From Cyanobacteria bacterium SZAS-4 (GTDB taxonomy: Bacteria > Cyanobacteriota > Vampirovibrionia > Obscuribacterales > Obscuribacteraceae): DNA of 64,000 nucleotides. Each line of letters begins with the position of its first letter. The first letter of the stretch is position 1. A program made the translations under genes and the position numbers. The DNA lies in contig JAFEAT010000007.1 in the NCBI GenBank assembly GCA_018266255.1, forward strand, positions 124,001 through 188,000, given 5' to 3'. The notes under the pieces are model-generated. The model worked only from the letters and a program-made list of their open reading frames with translations. It searched no databases and was not told where the DNA came from. This document shows positions 1 to 8,627 of the stretch, in pieces.

Positions 1-1777
1 TACCAGAGCCGCCGCTAGGCATGGCACTGCTTGCCGGTCCAGTGCCTGCGCCAGATGTGCTTGCACCGCCACCGTCTCCGCCGGCTCCACAGCCGCCGCC
101 GCCGCCGCCACCACCGCCGCCGCCTCCTCCTCCGCCGCCACCACCTTGCTGTGCTTGTGAAGCTTTCTCGAGAACTTTAGCGACCATCTCGCCTGGCTTG
201 TAATCGAATGGCATGAAGGGCACATAGCTCAGAATCACCATAAACGCTGTAAAAACAAGCATTTCCCATTCAGCGTTTGGATTGTACTCGCCGAGTTCTT
301 GCAGCCACGACAAACGGGTCACCATGCAGAGAACCACGACGCACCACCAGAAGCGCCACAAAGCGAGATTGGTGACAGCATCGATCCAATTGGCAAAAAC
401 CTTGCTGAACAGACTGCCCATATTCGTCGGCCACGCATACAATGCGGCCGCTATCGGCCCCATCAACATCAAGTAGCACATCATCACTATCTGGAAAGCC
501 AACAGGATAACCATGCCAAATCCAAGGGCCATGTTCATCATGTTGAATCCCATTTGCATGAAGTTCGTGGCGGTGGACTGACTTTCGACCGACGATGATT
601 TTTCAGAAGCGCCCGTCATTTTTCCGGCGTTGATCACGTTGCCAATCTGTCCAGGCTGAAAGAGTTTGTTCTTTTCATTGCTTGGAGGTGCGTTAAATGT
701 CTGCTCTTTCGCCCACATCAGAAGTTGAGCAGGCACGATGTATTTCTGTACTTCAAAAGTCATCGAGTTGCCGATATCGATGGCAAAACTGACAATTAGT
801 TGTGTTGCGGGAATCAAGAAAATTGCAATTACTGCGCGCAAAATTCCTGTGAAAGGGCTCATGGTATCTTCGTCTTCGAGGTCAATCATGCCAGAAGCGG
901 CTACGCACTTCACTTGTGTAAGCACTGCGCCTGGCAGCACAAGCAGGATGGCCATTGGGATGTACACATGCTTGAGCATCTGCTGAACCATCCAGATCGC
1001 CTGAGAAAGAAGGCGAACTGGCGCGTACGTTGTGGTAGGAACGGCTGCACCTTCATTCGCGACGTTAATCAGACTAGTCATCATGACCGCCAATCCATCT
1101 GACATAGATTCTTCTGCCGCCTCTGCACTAGCACCAGACGCTTGCTGAGCCTGCGCTTCCTGAGCGGCTTTCGCCGGTTCCACAAAATTCTCAGGCGCCA
1201 TCAGCCTTTCGCCACGTCTGTAACCCGCTGCCGCGTGCTGAACAAACTCCATGAACGCATTCTTTTGAACGCCAGGATGCTCGAATTGCGGCATTCCTGC
1301 TCGTGAAGACTGGGCTTCCTGCTTGGTGCCGAGATGCGAGGCGAGTTCAGGATGCTTTGGAGTAATGTACTTCGAACCGATTTCATCTCCAGGTCGAAGC
1401 GGTCCAAGATGGCTTTTCATGCAATCCGGGCACTTCGTATAACCCTGTTTATCCACTTCATCTGGTTCGTTCGGCACGTCGCCAGGCTGAGCCTTTTTCT
1501 CTTGCGTTGTTTGCGGTTCACCAGCTTGGGTAGTGACCTGGTGCCCGTTGTCACCGTCGCCCTGCTGCGAATTGCCAAATGTCGACGGGCTTCCCTGCAT
1601 TTTGAACGGCTCTTTAGACGAGGCATCGTACTTGGCTTTTGCCATCGGATGAGTGTTGTTGTAAGACTCCGTGTAAGTGTGCAGGTTGGTCCCTGGCAAG
1701 CTATGAGCTGCTGATGCCAGGGCGAATGTCGCAAAAATAGCTGACAGTGATGAAAGGATTGGGGTGTGTTTTTTCAT
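1..1777 (-). CDS. VirB6/TrbL-like exported/membrane protein (partial, C-terminus beyond left edge)
   Basis: An uninterrupted reading frame runs from an ATG at 1777 off the left edge, with 592 codons visible. The N-terminus is a signal peptide (MKKHTPILSSLSAIFATFAL...ASA). Then comes a long hydrophilic region with a CPDC pair, rich in Gln and Ala. From about residue 260 there are several membrane segments, including MLMGPIAAALYAWP and a Trp-rich stretch ALWRFWWCVVVLCMV. The visible end is a run of about 15 glycines and more Gly/Ser. The pattern of membrane helices around a GPI..A.....P motif, with Trp-rich helices and a Gly-rich tail, recalls VirB6/TrbL/TraG-type inner-membrane proteins of type IV secretion. 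That assignment is by resemblance only, and no other T4SS gene is in the window. The signal peptide and hydrophilic head are unusual for classical VirB6. Confidence 0.6.
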   Translation of the reverse strand, partial: MKKHTPILSSLSAIFATFALASAAHSLPGTNLHTYTESYNNTHPMAKAKYDASSKEPFKMQGSPSTFGNSQQGDGDNGHQVTTQAGEPQTTQEKKAQPGDVPNEPDEVDKQGYTKCPDCMKSHLGPLRPGDEIGSKYITPKHPELASHLGTKQEAQSSRAGMPQFEHPGVQKNAFMEFVQHAAAGYRRGERLMAPENFVEPAKAAQEAQAQQASGASAEAAEESMSDGLAVMMTSLINVANEGAAVPTTTYAPVRLLSQAIWMVQQMLKHVYIPMAILLVLPGAVLTQVKCVAASGMIDLEDEDTMSPFTGILRAVIAIFLIPATQLIVSFAIDIGNSMTFEVQKYIVPAQLLMWAKEQTFNAPPSNEKNKLFQPGQIGNVINAGKMTGASEKSSSVESQSTATNFMQMGFNMMNMALGFGMVILLAFQIVMMCYLMLMGPIAAALYAWPTNMGSLFSKVFANWIDAVTNLALWRFWWCVVVLCMVTRLSWLQELGEYNPNAEWEMLVFTAFMVILSYVPFMPFDYKPGEMVAKVLEKASQAQQGGGGGGGGGGGGGGGGGGCGAGGDGGGASTSGAGTGPASSAMPSGGSG

Positions 1778-2095
1778 CGCATCCAGAAGCAACAGCGATG
1801 TCTCGCTGCCCTTGCTGCCTTTTATTTGGTAAGGGATTTCAAACTCGAATCGGGGGGAAACGGCAAAGCTTATTCGAGTGAGTTTAGTCTAATCAAACGT
1901 TGTGACCAATTTGTACCTTGGCGAGGCAAACTTTAGCCCCGTTTGCCGGACTACTCCTCAGTGCTCGAAATAGGTAAAAACGTCGGTATACCTCCGATGG
2001 GGGTGTTTTGCCTTTGAACCTTCGCCTAATATTCAATAGTCGAACGAGGCGAAAGCAATTTCGACATCCATTAGAGAAGTACCGGGGAGTTTCAA
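1778..2095. other. Intergenic region between divergent genes
   Basis: This 318-base spacer separates the leftward VirB6-like gene from the rightward small gene at 2096. It must hold both promoters, but no convincing -35/-10 pair stands out. It contains an 8-base palindrome GGTATACC near 1985 and the Shine-Dalgarno GGGGAG at 2084-2089. I see no RNA gene or repeat. Confidence 0.4.
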
Positions 2096-2386
2096 ATGCA
2101 GATTTCAATGACCAGCTTGATGAATACACTCAGTCAGCTCGTCAGCCACGAAGAAGAGTCGGTCGAACCAACTGTAAGAAAGATGGGTTCATTACAAGAG
2201 CATTTGATGTCGGTCAGTCGCCCATCTACTGTTGAGGTCGCGACCACTACCTCCAACGAATTGAGCGTTGGACCTCCACCTATGTATCGCAAGAGCACCA
2301 GCTCAAACGTTGTTGGAATGCCGAAGAAGAAAGGCTCCAGAGTGATCGTATGGACTCAAGTTCCATCGACTCACCAAGCTGCTTAG
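2096..2386 (+). CDS. Small hypothetical protein, 96 aa
   Basis: The ATG at 2096 follows a good Shine-Dalgarno (GGGGAG, 2084-2089, 6-base gap), which supports the start. The product is 96 residues, without membrane segments or a signal peptide. Its N-terminal third (MQISMTSLMNTLSQLVSHEEE) could form an amphipathic helix. The rest is Ser/Thr/Pro-rich and probably disordered, with a basic patch PKKKGSR near residue 77. I do not recognise a family. It stands alone between a divergent membrane-protein gene and another small gene on the same strand. Confidence 0.55.
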   Translation: MQISMTSLMNTLSQLVSHEEESVEPTVRKMGSLQEHLMSVSRPSTVEVATTTSNELSVGPPPMYRKSTSSNVVGMPKKKGSRVIVWTQVPSTHQAA

Positions 2387-2461
2387 TTTGTTCGGACACT
2401 GCACTGTGCTATAACTACCAATCCTGGAGTCTCTGTCGTTCCGAACTAGTCGGTGTATATC

Positions 2462-2692
2462 ATGGTCACTAAAACAGTACGCTCGGAAACAGCCGAATTA
2501 AGAGACAACCAGCAAATCACGATTACGTTTTTCGCTGAATCAGATCACGGATGCTCTCACGGCGATGCCACCATCAAGCCAGGAGATGAGAATTACGCCG
2601 TGTGCATGACGCGCTTCGGTTTAACCAAACCGGGTGATGCGAAAACCATTGAATGTGAATGGAAAGACGGACGCTGGGTCGATCTCAACTAG
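2462..2692 (+). CDS. Small hypothetical protein, 76 aa
   Basis: A short acidic-to-neutral protein beginning MVTKTVRSETAELRD and ending ECEWKDGRWVDLN. An in-frame GTG at 2453 is an alternative start, and neither has a strong Shine-Dalgarno. The sequence alternates hydrophobic and polar residues (QQITITFFAES, KTIECEWKDGRW), suggesting a small beta-rich fold. Three cysteines and one His (DHGCSHGD) are present. I do not recognise a family. It is separated by about 75 bases from the small gene upstream and converges on the metallopeptidase gene. Confidence 0.5.
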   Translation: MVTKTVRSETAELRDNQQITITFFAESDHGCSHGDATIKPGDENYAVCMTRFGLTKPGDAKTIECEWKDGRWVDLN

Positions 2693-2775
2693 TCAAATAC
2701 CGTGAAGATTTGTGCATTGCGATTTAAATGCATCAATTAAGGACCCGCTTGTCGTGCCGGCGAACGCTTCCGCTA

Positions 2776-3921
2776 CTAGAGTTTGTCCGCTAAACGATCG
2801 AGCATAGCCGTTTTGGTTGGATGCGTTTCTGTTGTTCGCATTGCGCGCACACTATCCAACGCTTTGCCCCGTACCTCGTGCGCCACATAGCTGATACGCA
2901 ACGCGTATTTGTTCTGGTCTTCATTCCACAGCTGTTTCGGCACATTGTCCAGACACTTCTTTAAAGTCGCCATCCACAATGTGGTGCGAATCGGCGCTCT
3001 ATTGCAAGCTTCGACAAAATCGTTTGCACTCGTTCCCAGCATTTTTTCACCAAGCACCGCCCACTGCTCGCTGTCACCTCGAGCGGCATACTGTCGCGGA
3101 TTCCACTCAGTCTCGACCTGTACCGCGTCATGAAACAAGTCCCTGACTGGATCGTTCCAATACTTGTATCGCAGTTCGTGTCCCCATTCGTGCATCAAAT
3201 CGCGTCGCAAATAATCAGTCAAGTTCGTCTTGTAGAGGAACAACTCCCCTTCTACCATCGCAGTGGAAGAGACGAAGCCTTTAGAAAAATAAGTCTGCGT
3301 CACCCAATCGTCTTCGGGATTCGCTTTATCCGAAATAAAAATACGCTTGAAATAGCGCGGGTCAGGCATTTCATCGACAAGCTGTGGAAGATCAGCAGGC
3401 ACCAGACGCTTTGACAATTGACCGGTGCCAGGATCTTTCTCCATCAACTTATCCGCGTCCAGACGCAAGGCGTAGGTCTCTGGTAAGACAATTCGAACAT
3501 CAGGCAGGCCCTTCACAGCACAAGATCTCACCTTCGTCGGAATTCTATCCAATCCACGCGATTGAAATTCACTGTAGGTACTGAACGGTCCCGTATTTTC
3601 GTTCCGCAGCGAAAGCGCTTCGGTCACGACTTTGCAGTCCACAAGGCGCTCAGCATGCGGCACAAGCGGATGGATTGGAATCTCAAAAGCCAAATTCGAG
3701 ACGGTTGTTCTGAGATTCGCTGCAGTTGCAGAAAATCCCCTGATGCCACCAGTTGTAGTACCAGCGGTTGCTCCTGAGGTTCCTGTTTTCCATCCAACTT
3801 CAGCTGGCCCATCTTGCGAAAGCAAAACTGGTTTCCCAGCAAGATCGTCTGCCAGCGCGCTTCCGCATGTGGTGACCAGACACGCGAGAATGATGGGTAA
3901 CGTCCAGATCGCCTGGAGCAT
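2776..3921 (-). CDS. Exported HExxH zinc metallopeptidase-like protein
   Basis: Reading from ATG 3921 gives 381 residues beginning with a clear signal peptide (MLQAIWTLPIILACLVTTCGS, cleavage probably after ALA). An upstream in-frame start at 3990 would lie inside the preceding gene and spoil the signal peptide, so 3921 is preferred. Around residue 244 is HEWGHELRYKYW, a textbook HExxH zinc site, followed about 30 residues later by DSEQWAVLGEKM. The glutamate there could be the third metal ligand, as in gluzincins. The gene starts one base after the stop of the Cys-rich gene 3923-4546, so the two are almost certainly co-transcribed. The substrate is unknown. The protein should act outside the cytoplasmic membrane. 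Confidence 0.7.
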   Translation of the reverse strand: MLQAIWTLPIILACLVTTCGSALADDLAGKPVLLSQDGPAEVGWKTGTSGATAGTTTGGIRGFSATAANLRTTVSNLAFEIPIHPLVPHAERLVDCKVVTEALSLRNENTGPFSTYSEFQSRGLDRIPTKVRSCAVKGLPDVRIVLPETYALRLDADKLMEKDPGTGQLSKRLVPADLPQLVDEMPDPRYFKRIFISDKANPEDDWVTQTYFSKGFVSSTAMVEGELFLYKTNLTDYLRRDLMHEWGHELRYKYWNDPVRDLFHDAVQVETEWNPRQYAARGDSEQWAVLGEKMLGTSANDFVEACNRAPIRTTLWMATLKKCLDNVPKQLWNEDQNKYALRISYVAHEVRGKALDSVRAMRTTETHPTKTAMLDRLADKL

Positions 3922-3922
3922 C

Positions 3923-4546
3923 CTAACGAACTGCGACCTTGGCTCGTTGAACTTGACGGAACTCCTCCAAACGCTTCTGCGATTCTTCAACCAGCTTCAA
4001 TGCTTCCTTGAACTGATAATACGGGTCGTTAGACTCAGTTACTGCATCTTCAACAAGGTTGATTACAGCATATCCGACGCTCTCTTTGAGCCTTACTTTC
4101 TCTGTCAAAATGCGCGCGCAAATTGGACAGATTTTTTCGCCGAGAATATCGCTAGTGTATACGGTGTTGCCAACCAAAATTTCTTCATCACAAAAGTAGC
4201 AGCGGATACCCTTAACCTGCGCGATGCCTTCTTCCGAAGCGACGCACTGGCACTTGGTCGGGTCGCACGAGCAGGCATGAGCTGGGGCAGCTTCCTCAAT
4301 CTTCGCAATTACTTTTTTCGTTTTGGTGCCAAGCAGATAAGCGCTCTGGCGCTCAAATGGATATTCGATTTCATCCGGATCGATATACGGATTTGCGTCG
4401 GGTAACTTGTTTGCCTTTTCGATCAAATCCTTGAGTTGAGCCACATGGGGAGCCAGTTCATGGAATCGGTACTTCTTCACCAACTTCACAACTTCTTTCG
4501 CTTTAGTCTCGATCGCTTCAGCAGCTGCTATCTCTTTCGCACCCAT
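3923..4546 (-). CDS. Cys-rich putative zinc-binding protein, 207 aa
   Basis: The start at 4546 (MGAKEIAAAEAIETKAKEV) is chosen because AGGAG at 4554-4558 lies 7 bases upstream. A longer frame to 4576 has no such signal. The N-terminal half is helical and Lys/Glu-rich. The middle has a Cys cluster CSCDPTKCQC and then two CxxC-type pairs, CYFC and CPIC, about 25 residues apart, which look like a zinc ribbon. The C-terminus is helical (FKEALKLVEESQKRLEEF). There is no signal peptide, so it is probably cytoplasmic. The family is not recognised. It is directly upstream of, and abutting, the exported metallopeptidase gene. Confidence 0.6.
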   Translation of the reverse strand: MGAKEIAAAEAIETKAKEVVKLVKKYRFHELAPHVAQLKDLIEKANKLPDANPYIDPDEIEYPFERQSAYLLGTKTKKVIAKIEEAAPAHACSCDPTKCQCVASEEGIAQVKGIRCYFCDEEILVGNTVYTSDILGEKICPICARILTEKVRLKESVGYAVINLVEDAVTESNDPYYQFKEALKLVEESQKRLEEFRQVQRAKVAVR

Positions 4547-4927
4547 TGCATCACTCCTAAGCCTGCTCACGCACACATTGTAATCGTTAAATAGCTCGAA
4601 TTCATATTGTCGGATTTAAGATTATTACCATCAAAGAATGGCACCACATACAGTGACTTTCATCAAAGGTGAAAAACCTGTCGACATGGTCGGGGCAAAG
4701 GTTATCCCTTGACTAGAAAAGACAAATCGGAGAAAAAAGGCGAATCAAAATCATCTCCCTCCCAATCCCCTCAAATACAAGCTGGGCGTAGCCCTGGGGG
4801 TGGATGCCAATTGGAAATTCCCAATAATAGAACGATAAGAACACTTGCAAGCTCTGCCAATCCCAGTATCATTGGGAGATAAGGCTGAAAAAGCCGGGGA
4901 AATCTAAACAGGGGAATTGCTGGCGGC
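4547..4927. other. Intergenic region with hairpins and a possible broken small ORF
   Basis: This 381-base gap lies between the divergent Cys-rich gene and the ATP-grasp gene. It holds two short overlapping reading frames (4638-4712 and 4709-4882, listed separately). A hairpin-forming sequence TCCCA...TGGGA lies at 4861-4877. A GGGGAA (about 4914-4919) comes before the ATP-grasp ATG, at weak spacing. No canonical promoter is obvious. Confidence 0.4.
4638..4882 (+). pseudogene. Possible 81-aa small ORF split by a one-base indel
   Basis: ATG 4638 opens a 24-codon frame (MAPHTVTFIKGEKPVDMVGA...) that ends in TGA at 4710-4712. A TTG at 4709 opens the next frame for 57 codons (LTRKDKSEKKGESKSSPSQS...) to TAA at 4880-4882. 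The two overlap in a TTGA. Adding one C to the CCC run at 4706-4708 would fuse them into a single 81-residue basic, Ser/Pro-rich protein. It may be a sequencing indel, a decayed gene, two tiny coupled ORFs or chance. No strong Shine-Dalgarno precedes the ATG, although AAGG lies 7 bases before the TTG. No family is recognised. Confidence 0.25.
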
Positions 4928-6364
4928 ATGTTCAACCAGTATCAATTGAACGGCATCTTCGATGAAATGTTCGAAGCGCAAGACGTGCCACGCCCTCACT
5001 ACGAGTCGGTTTTCGGACAATTAGCCGAACTCAGCAGCTCGGCTTTTCAGCGCCGGCGCCGAATGGCAGACCTTTCCTTCAGAAATCAGGGCATCACATT
5101 CACTGTTTACAACGATGACAACGGCGTCGAGCGAATTTTTCCGTTTGACCTTGTGCCGAGAATCGTTCCTGCATCTGAATGGACGATGATCGAACGTGGT
5201 TTGGAGCAGCGCATCACAGCTCTCAACATGTTCTGCCATGACGTTTATCACGACCAACGCATTTTGCGCGAAGGCATCGTGCCGCCAGAGCTTATTTATT
5301 CCGCACAGATGTTCAGACGCGAAATGATTCACGTCAACGTGCCAAACAACATCTACATTCACGTCTGCGGAACCGACCTGATTCGAGACAAAGACGGAAA
5401 CTATCTCGTTCTTGAAGACAACGGTCGAACTCCGAGTGGAGTGAGCTATGTGCTCGAAAATCGCGCCATCATGAAGCGCGTTTTCCCTGCCTTGTTCGCG
5501 AGTTATCGAGTGCGCTCGATTGAAGACTATCCATACAACCTGCTTCAGTGCTTGAAAGAGCTGGCACAGTACAGAGTCGACGACCCCACAATCGTCGTAT
5601 TGACGCCGGGAATTTTCAACTCCGCTTACTACGAACACAGCTTCTTAGCCAGACAGATGGGTGTAGAACTGGTCGAAGGCAAAGACTTGATTGTCGACAA
5701 TAATTTCGTCTACATGCGCACAACGGCTGGATTGCGCAGAGTCGATGTTATCTACAGAAGATTAGACGATGACTTCCTCGATCCACTCTGCTTCCGAGGC
5801 GACAGTATTCTCGGCGTGCCAGGATTGATGACTGTCTATCGATGCGGAAACGTTGCACTTGCAAACGCGGTTGGAACGGGTGTCTGCGATGACAAAGCAG
5901 TTTACCCATACGTTCCTGCGATGATTAAGTTCTACCTGTCGCAAGACCCAATCTTGAAAAACGTGCACACTTATAACTGCCAGGACACAAGTGATTGCAA
6001 CTACGTTTTGGAGAACCTGAACAAGCTCGTCGTCAAAAGCACAAACGGCTCAGGCGGCTATGGAATGTTGATGGGACACATATCGACAAAAGAGGAGCAA
6101 GATGAATTCGCAGCGAAAATAAAAAGCGATCCGCGCAATTTCATCGCTCAACCAATCGTCGAATTGAGTCAACACCCGAGTCTCGTCGCGGATCATTTTG
6201 AAGGTCGCAGAATCGACTTACGTCCATACATTTTGTACGGGAAGAAGCCTATCGTGATGCAGGGCGGATTGACGCGGGTTGCATTAGAAGAAGGCAGTTT
6301 AGTGGTAAATAGCTCTCAAGGCGGCGGCAGCAAAGATACTTGGGTTGTGGAGGACGTGCGCTGA
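4928..6364 (+). CDS. Circularly permuted ATP-grasp protein (CP_ATPgrasp_1 family)
   Basis: The 478-residue product matches the circularly permuted ATP-grasp family throughout. It has an early [20 protein letters not shown] segment, the nucleotide loop [14 protein letters not shown] near residue 375, and the characteristic C-terminal RIDLRPYIL...[28 protein letters not shown]. Family knowledge: these proteins are predicted amidoligases that make peptide-like bonds. They are typically encoded with an alpha-E protein and a transglutaminase, exactly as here. The next gene overlaps its 3' end. The acceptor and donor substrates are unknown. Length is normal, and the glycine and basic residues of the ATP-binding loop are intact. 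Confidence 0.9.
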   Translation: MFNQYQLNGIFDEMFEAQDVPRPHYESVFGQLAELSSSAFQRRRRMADLSFRNQGITFTVYNDDNGVERIFPFDLVPRIVPASEWTMIERGLEQRITALNMFCHDVYHDQRILREGIVPPELIYSAQMFRREMIHVNVPNNIYIHVCGTDLIRDKDGNYLVLEDNGRTPSGVSYVLENRAIMKRVFPALFASYRVRSIEDYPYNLLQCLKELAQYRVDDPTIVVLTPGIFNSAYYEHSFLARQMGVELVEGKDLIVDNNFVYMRTTAGLRRVDVIYRRLDDDFLDPLCFRGDSILGVPGLMTVYRCGNVALANAVGTGVCDDKAVYPYVPAMIKFYLSQDPILKNVHTYNCQDTSDCNYVLENLNKLVVKSTNGSGGYGMLMGHISTKEEQDEFAAKIKSDPRNFIAQPIVELSQHPSLVADHFEGRRIDLRPYILYGKKPIVMQGGLTRVALEEGSLVVNSSQGGGSKDTWVVEDVR

Positions 6365-7473
6365 CTACTCAATCTGAAATAGATGGACAACAAGAAGACG
6401 AGCGGCCAATACCAAAGATAGTGGCCGCCACTAAGCCTTCCAGACGAGTTGGCGAACGCATCGTGCAGAGTTCGCTCGTGCAGTCGGCAGCCGGTCGCTC
6501 AAGACCGATGTTATCGCGCGTCGCAGAAGCGATGTACTGGATGAGCAGATACGTAGAGCGCGCCGAGCACATCGCGCGTATCGTTCTGGTCAACTCGCAC
6601 ATGCTCATCGACCTCGGTGAACTTGCACCAGACATGCAAGAGAAGCAATGGCTCGGCGTACTGCGCATCTTGCGTTTGGATCAGCGAGCCGAAGTGCAAG
6701 AGAGTTTGTTAGCTGGAAAGCCATTGATCGGGCAGCATGTCTCTGATTTCATGGCTAACGAAAGTAATCGCAGTTTAATTTCAGCGCTAACAAAAGCGCG
6801 GGAAAACGCTCGCAGTATTCGGGAAAATATTTCCACAGAAATGTGGGAGACGCTAAACACGTTGTACTGGTCGCTACTCGGAGATGACGTCAAACAGCGC
6901 TTCGAAGAGTGCCCCGAAGAAGTCTTCCACTCTGTAATTATGGGTTCGCTTCTTTTCCAGGGTGTGTCGGATCAAACACTTCCGCACTCACAAAGTTGGC
7001 AATTCATTCAATTGGCGAAATATTTGGAACGTGCCGACATGATTTGCCGAATCGTCGACACGAACTTCGACATTCTGCAGTCATCGGGAGATTTCTGCGA
7101 AACACCTCTGCGAAACATCCAATGGATGGGCGTTCTCAGAAGCTGTTGTTCGATTGAAGCCTACCGTCGCAAATACATCGGCGACATGGATCCGCTCAAT
7201 TTGGCGGCGTTTTTGCTGCTCGATGGAGAGTCACCACGTAACGTGCGCTACTCAGTCAAAGCTGCGCAAGAAGCGATTGCCGGAATTGCAGACTCGGTAC
7301 ATCCGCAGGATCTTGATTCTGCCGAGCGAATTCTCGGAAGGCTCTGCGCGCGATTGGAATTTGCTGAAATGAGCGAGTTGACTGGAAGTTCTCTCAAGGG
7401 ATTCCTCAACAAAATTCAGCTCAGCCTGCACGAAGCTTCGAGCGCGATTGAAAACGCTTACTTCCTGCATTAG
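6340..7473 (+). CDS. Alpha-E domain protein (DUF403)
   Basis: The alpha-E domain begins at residue 57 ([23 protein letters not shown] 6508), the usual start of the family, and continues helically to the end (...[11 protein letters not shown]). About 50 extra residues precede it. The frame opens at TTG 6340 inside the ATP-grasp gene. A better initiation signal may be GGAGG at 6349-6353 followed 7 bases later by CTG 6361, which would overlap the upstream TGA as CTGA. ATG 6508 has no Shine-Dalgarno. Family knowledge: alpha-E proteins accompany circularly permuted ATP-grasp ligases and transglutaminase-like peptidases, and their activity is unproven. Gene order supports a joint peptide-modification role. 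The domain call is secure and the start is not. Confidence 0.85.
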   Translation: MGCGGRALTTQSEIDGQQEDERPIPKIVAATKPSRRVGERIVQSSLVQSAAGRSRPMLSRVAEAMYWMSRYVERAEHIARIVLVNSHMLIDLGELAPDMQEKQWLGVLRILRLDQRAEVQESLLAGKPLIGQHVSDFMANESNRSLISALTKARENARSIRENISTEMWETLNTLYWSLLGDDVKQRFEECPEEVFHSVIMGSLLFQGVSDQTLPHSQSWQFIQLAKYLERADMICRIVDTNFDILQSSGDFCETPLRNIQWMGVLRSCCSIEAYRRKYIGDMDPLNLAAFLLLDGESPRNVRYSVKAAQEAIAGIADSVHPQDLDSAERILGRLCARLEFAEMSELTGSSLKGFLNKIQLSLHEASSAIENAYFLH

Positions 7474-7586
7474 CGGATCCTGCGTTTGCGACATCCGGCC
7501 ATAGCAGACCTTTACTTCATCCCCTAACCATTCATTCCAGCTTTCTCAGTCCAACACCTCCACACCAATCCAACCCAGTCAATATA

Positions 7587-8576
7587 ATGCTTTTATCAAT
7601 CACACACACAACCGATCTCCTCTATTCTGATTACATAAATGAGTCAGTTATGGAACTGCGTATGGCACCACTGCAAGAGCAGTATCAACACAGATTATCT
7701 TTTGGATTGGACATCGGGCCGGCGACCTCGGTCAAGAGTTACTTCGATTGGCTTGGCAACACGATCCACGCATTCTCGATCAATGCGCTGCACAATCAAA
7801 TTCAAATCATCGCAACAAGTATTGTGCAAACCGATCAACGCAGCACAAGATTGGAACACTTCCCAGACATCTGGATTCGTGACGCGAACTTCGACTATTC
7901 ATTCTGCGACTTTCTCCTCTTTGGTGGCAAAATTGTCGACTCACCTCAATTGCGTGAATTGGCTGAATCAGCCATTCCAAAAGGGAATCCAAGGTCACCT
8001 GTGAAACTGGGTGCAGTTGTTACTTCGCTACTCAGATTAATCGACGAAAAATTTGTCTATCAGAAAAACGTCACTGACACATCGAGTTCAATCACCGATA
8101 TTCTCGCTCACGGCAGAGGCGTATGTCAGGATTTTACTCATTTAATGATCGGAATGGCGCGAGCCCTGAACATCCCAGCGCGCTATGTAAGCGGTTACCT
8201 ACATCCAGACCGACAGAGATTGCGCGGCTACACTCAAACTCACGCATGGGTAGAAATTTACTTCCCTTCAATGGGATGGGTGGGAGTGGATCCAACTAAC
8301 AATTGCATCGCCGGCGAAAACTTTGTCAAAGTAGCAATCGGACGAAACTACCAGGACGTGCCACCAAACAAAGGTGTGTACAAAGGCAAAGGCGAAGAAG
8401 CCATGGAAGTAGCAGTTCATTCAGAAGAACTACTATCCATCCCACTCGAGCTCGCAGCCGAAAGAACAGGCGCGCTCAACTTGCCATGCTACGCTGGCAC
8501 CAGACTCGATACCAAAGAGCAGCAAGCCGAGCAAGAGCAGCAAGAACAGCAAGAGCAGCAGCAACAACAACAGTAA
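7587..8576 (+). CDS. Transglutaminase-like cysteine protease family protein with Gln-rich tail
   Basis: The 329-residue protein has the beta-rich N-terminal domain of bacterial transglutaminases (residues 1-90). The core follows with the catalytic Cys in GRGVCQDFTHLMIGMARALN (about residue 181), the His in THAWVEIYF and the Asp in VGVDPTNN, so the triad is complete. The last 20 residues are almost all Gln and Glu, encoded by a CAG/CAA/GAG-rich simple repeat at 8517-8573. Family knowledge: such proteins hydrolyse or transfer amide bonds and occur as the third member of the ATP-grasp/alpha-E cassette. The gene follows alpha-E after 113 bases. The Gln-rich tail is not typical and could itself be a transglutaminase substrate, which is speculation. 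Confidence 0.88.
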   Translation: MLLSITHTTDLLYSDYINESVMELRMAPLQEQYQHRLSFGLDIGPATSVKSYFDWLGNTIHAFSINALHNQIQIIATSIVQTDQRSTRLEHFPDIWIRDANFDYSFCDFLLFGGKIVDSPQLRELAESAIPKGNPRSPVKLGAVVTSLLRLIDEKFVYQKNVTDTSSSITDILAHGRGVCQDFTHLMIGMARALNIPARYVSGYLHPDRQRLRGYTQTHAWVEIYFPSMGWVGVDPTNNCIAGENFVKVAIGRNYQDVPPNKGVYKGKGEEAMEVAVHSEELLSIPLELAAERTGALNLPCYAGTRLDTKEQQAEQEQQEQQEQQQQQQ

Positions 8577-8627
8577 CCCGATTTTTTGTAACATTAGCTC
8601 CCATTTTTATTAGAGCCGAGGTGCAAT

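Noticed and set aside
21..203. Poly-Pro reading frame on the plus strand
   Set aside because: It is the reverse complement of the poly-Gly tail of the leftward VirB6-like gene, and the Gly-rich frame continues without stops for 592 codons with a proper signal peptide.
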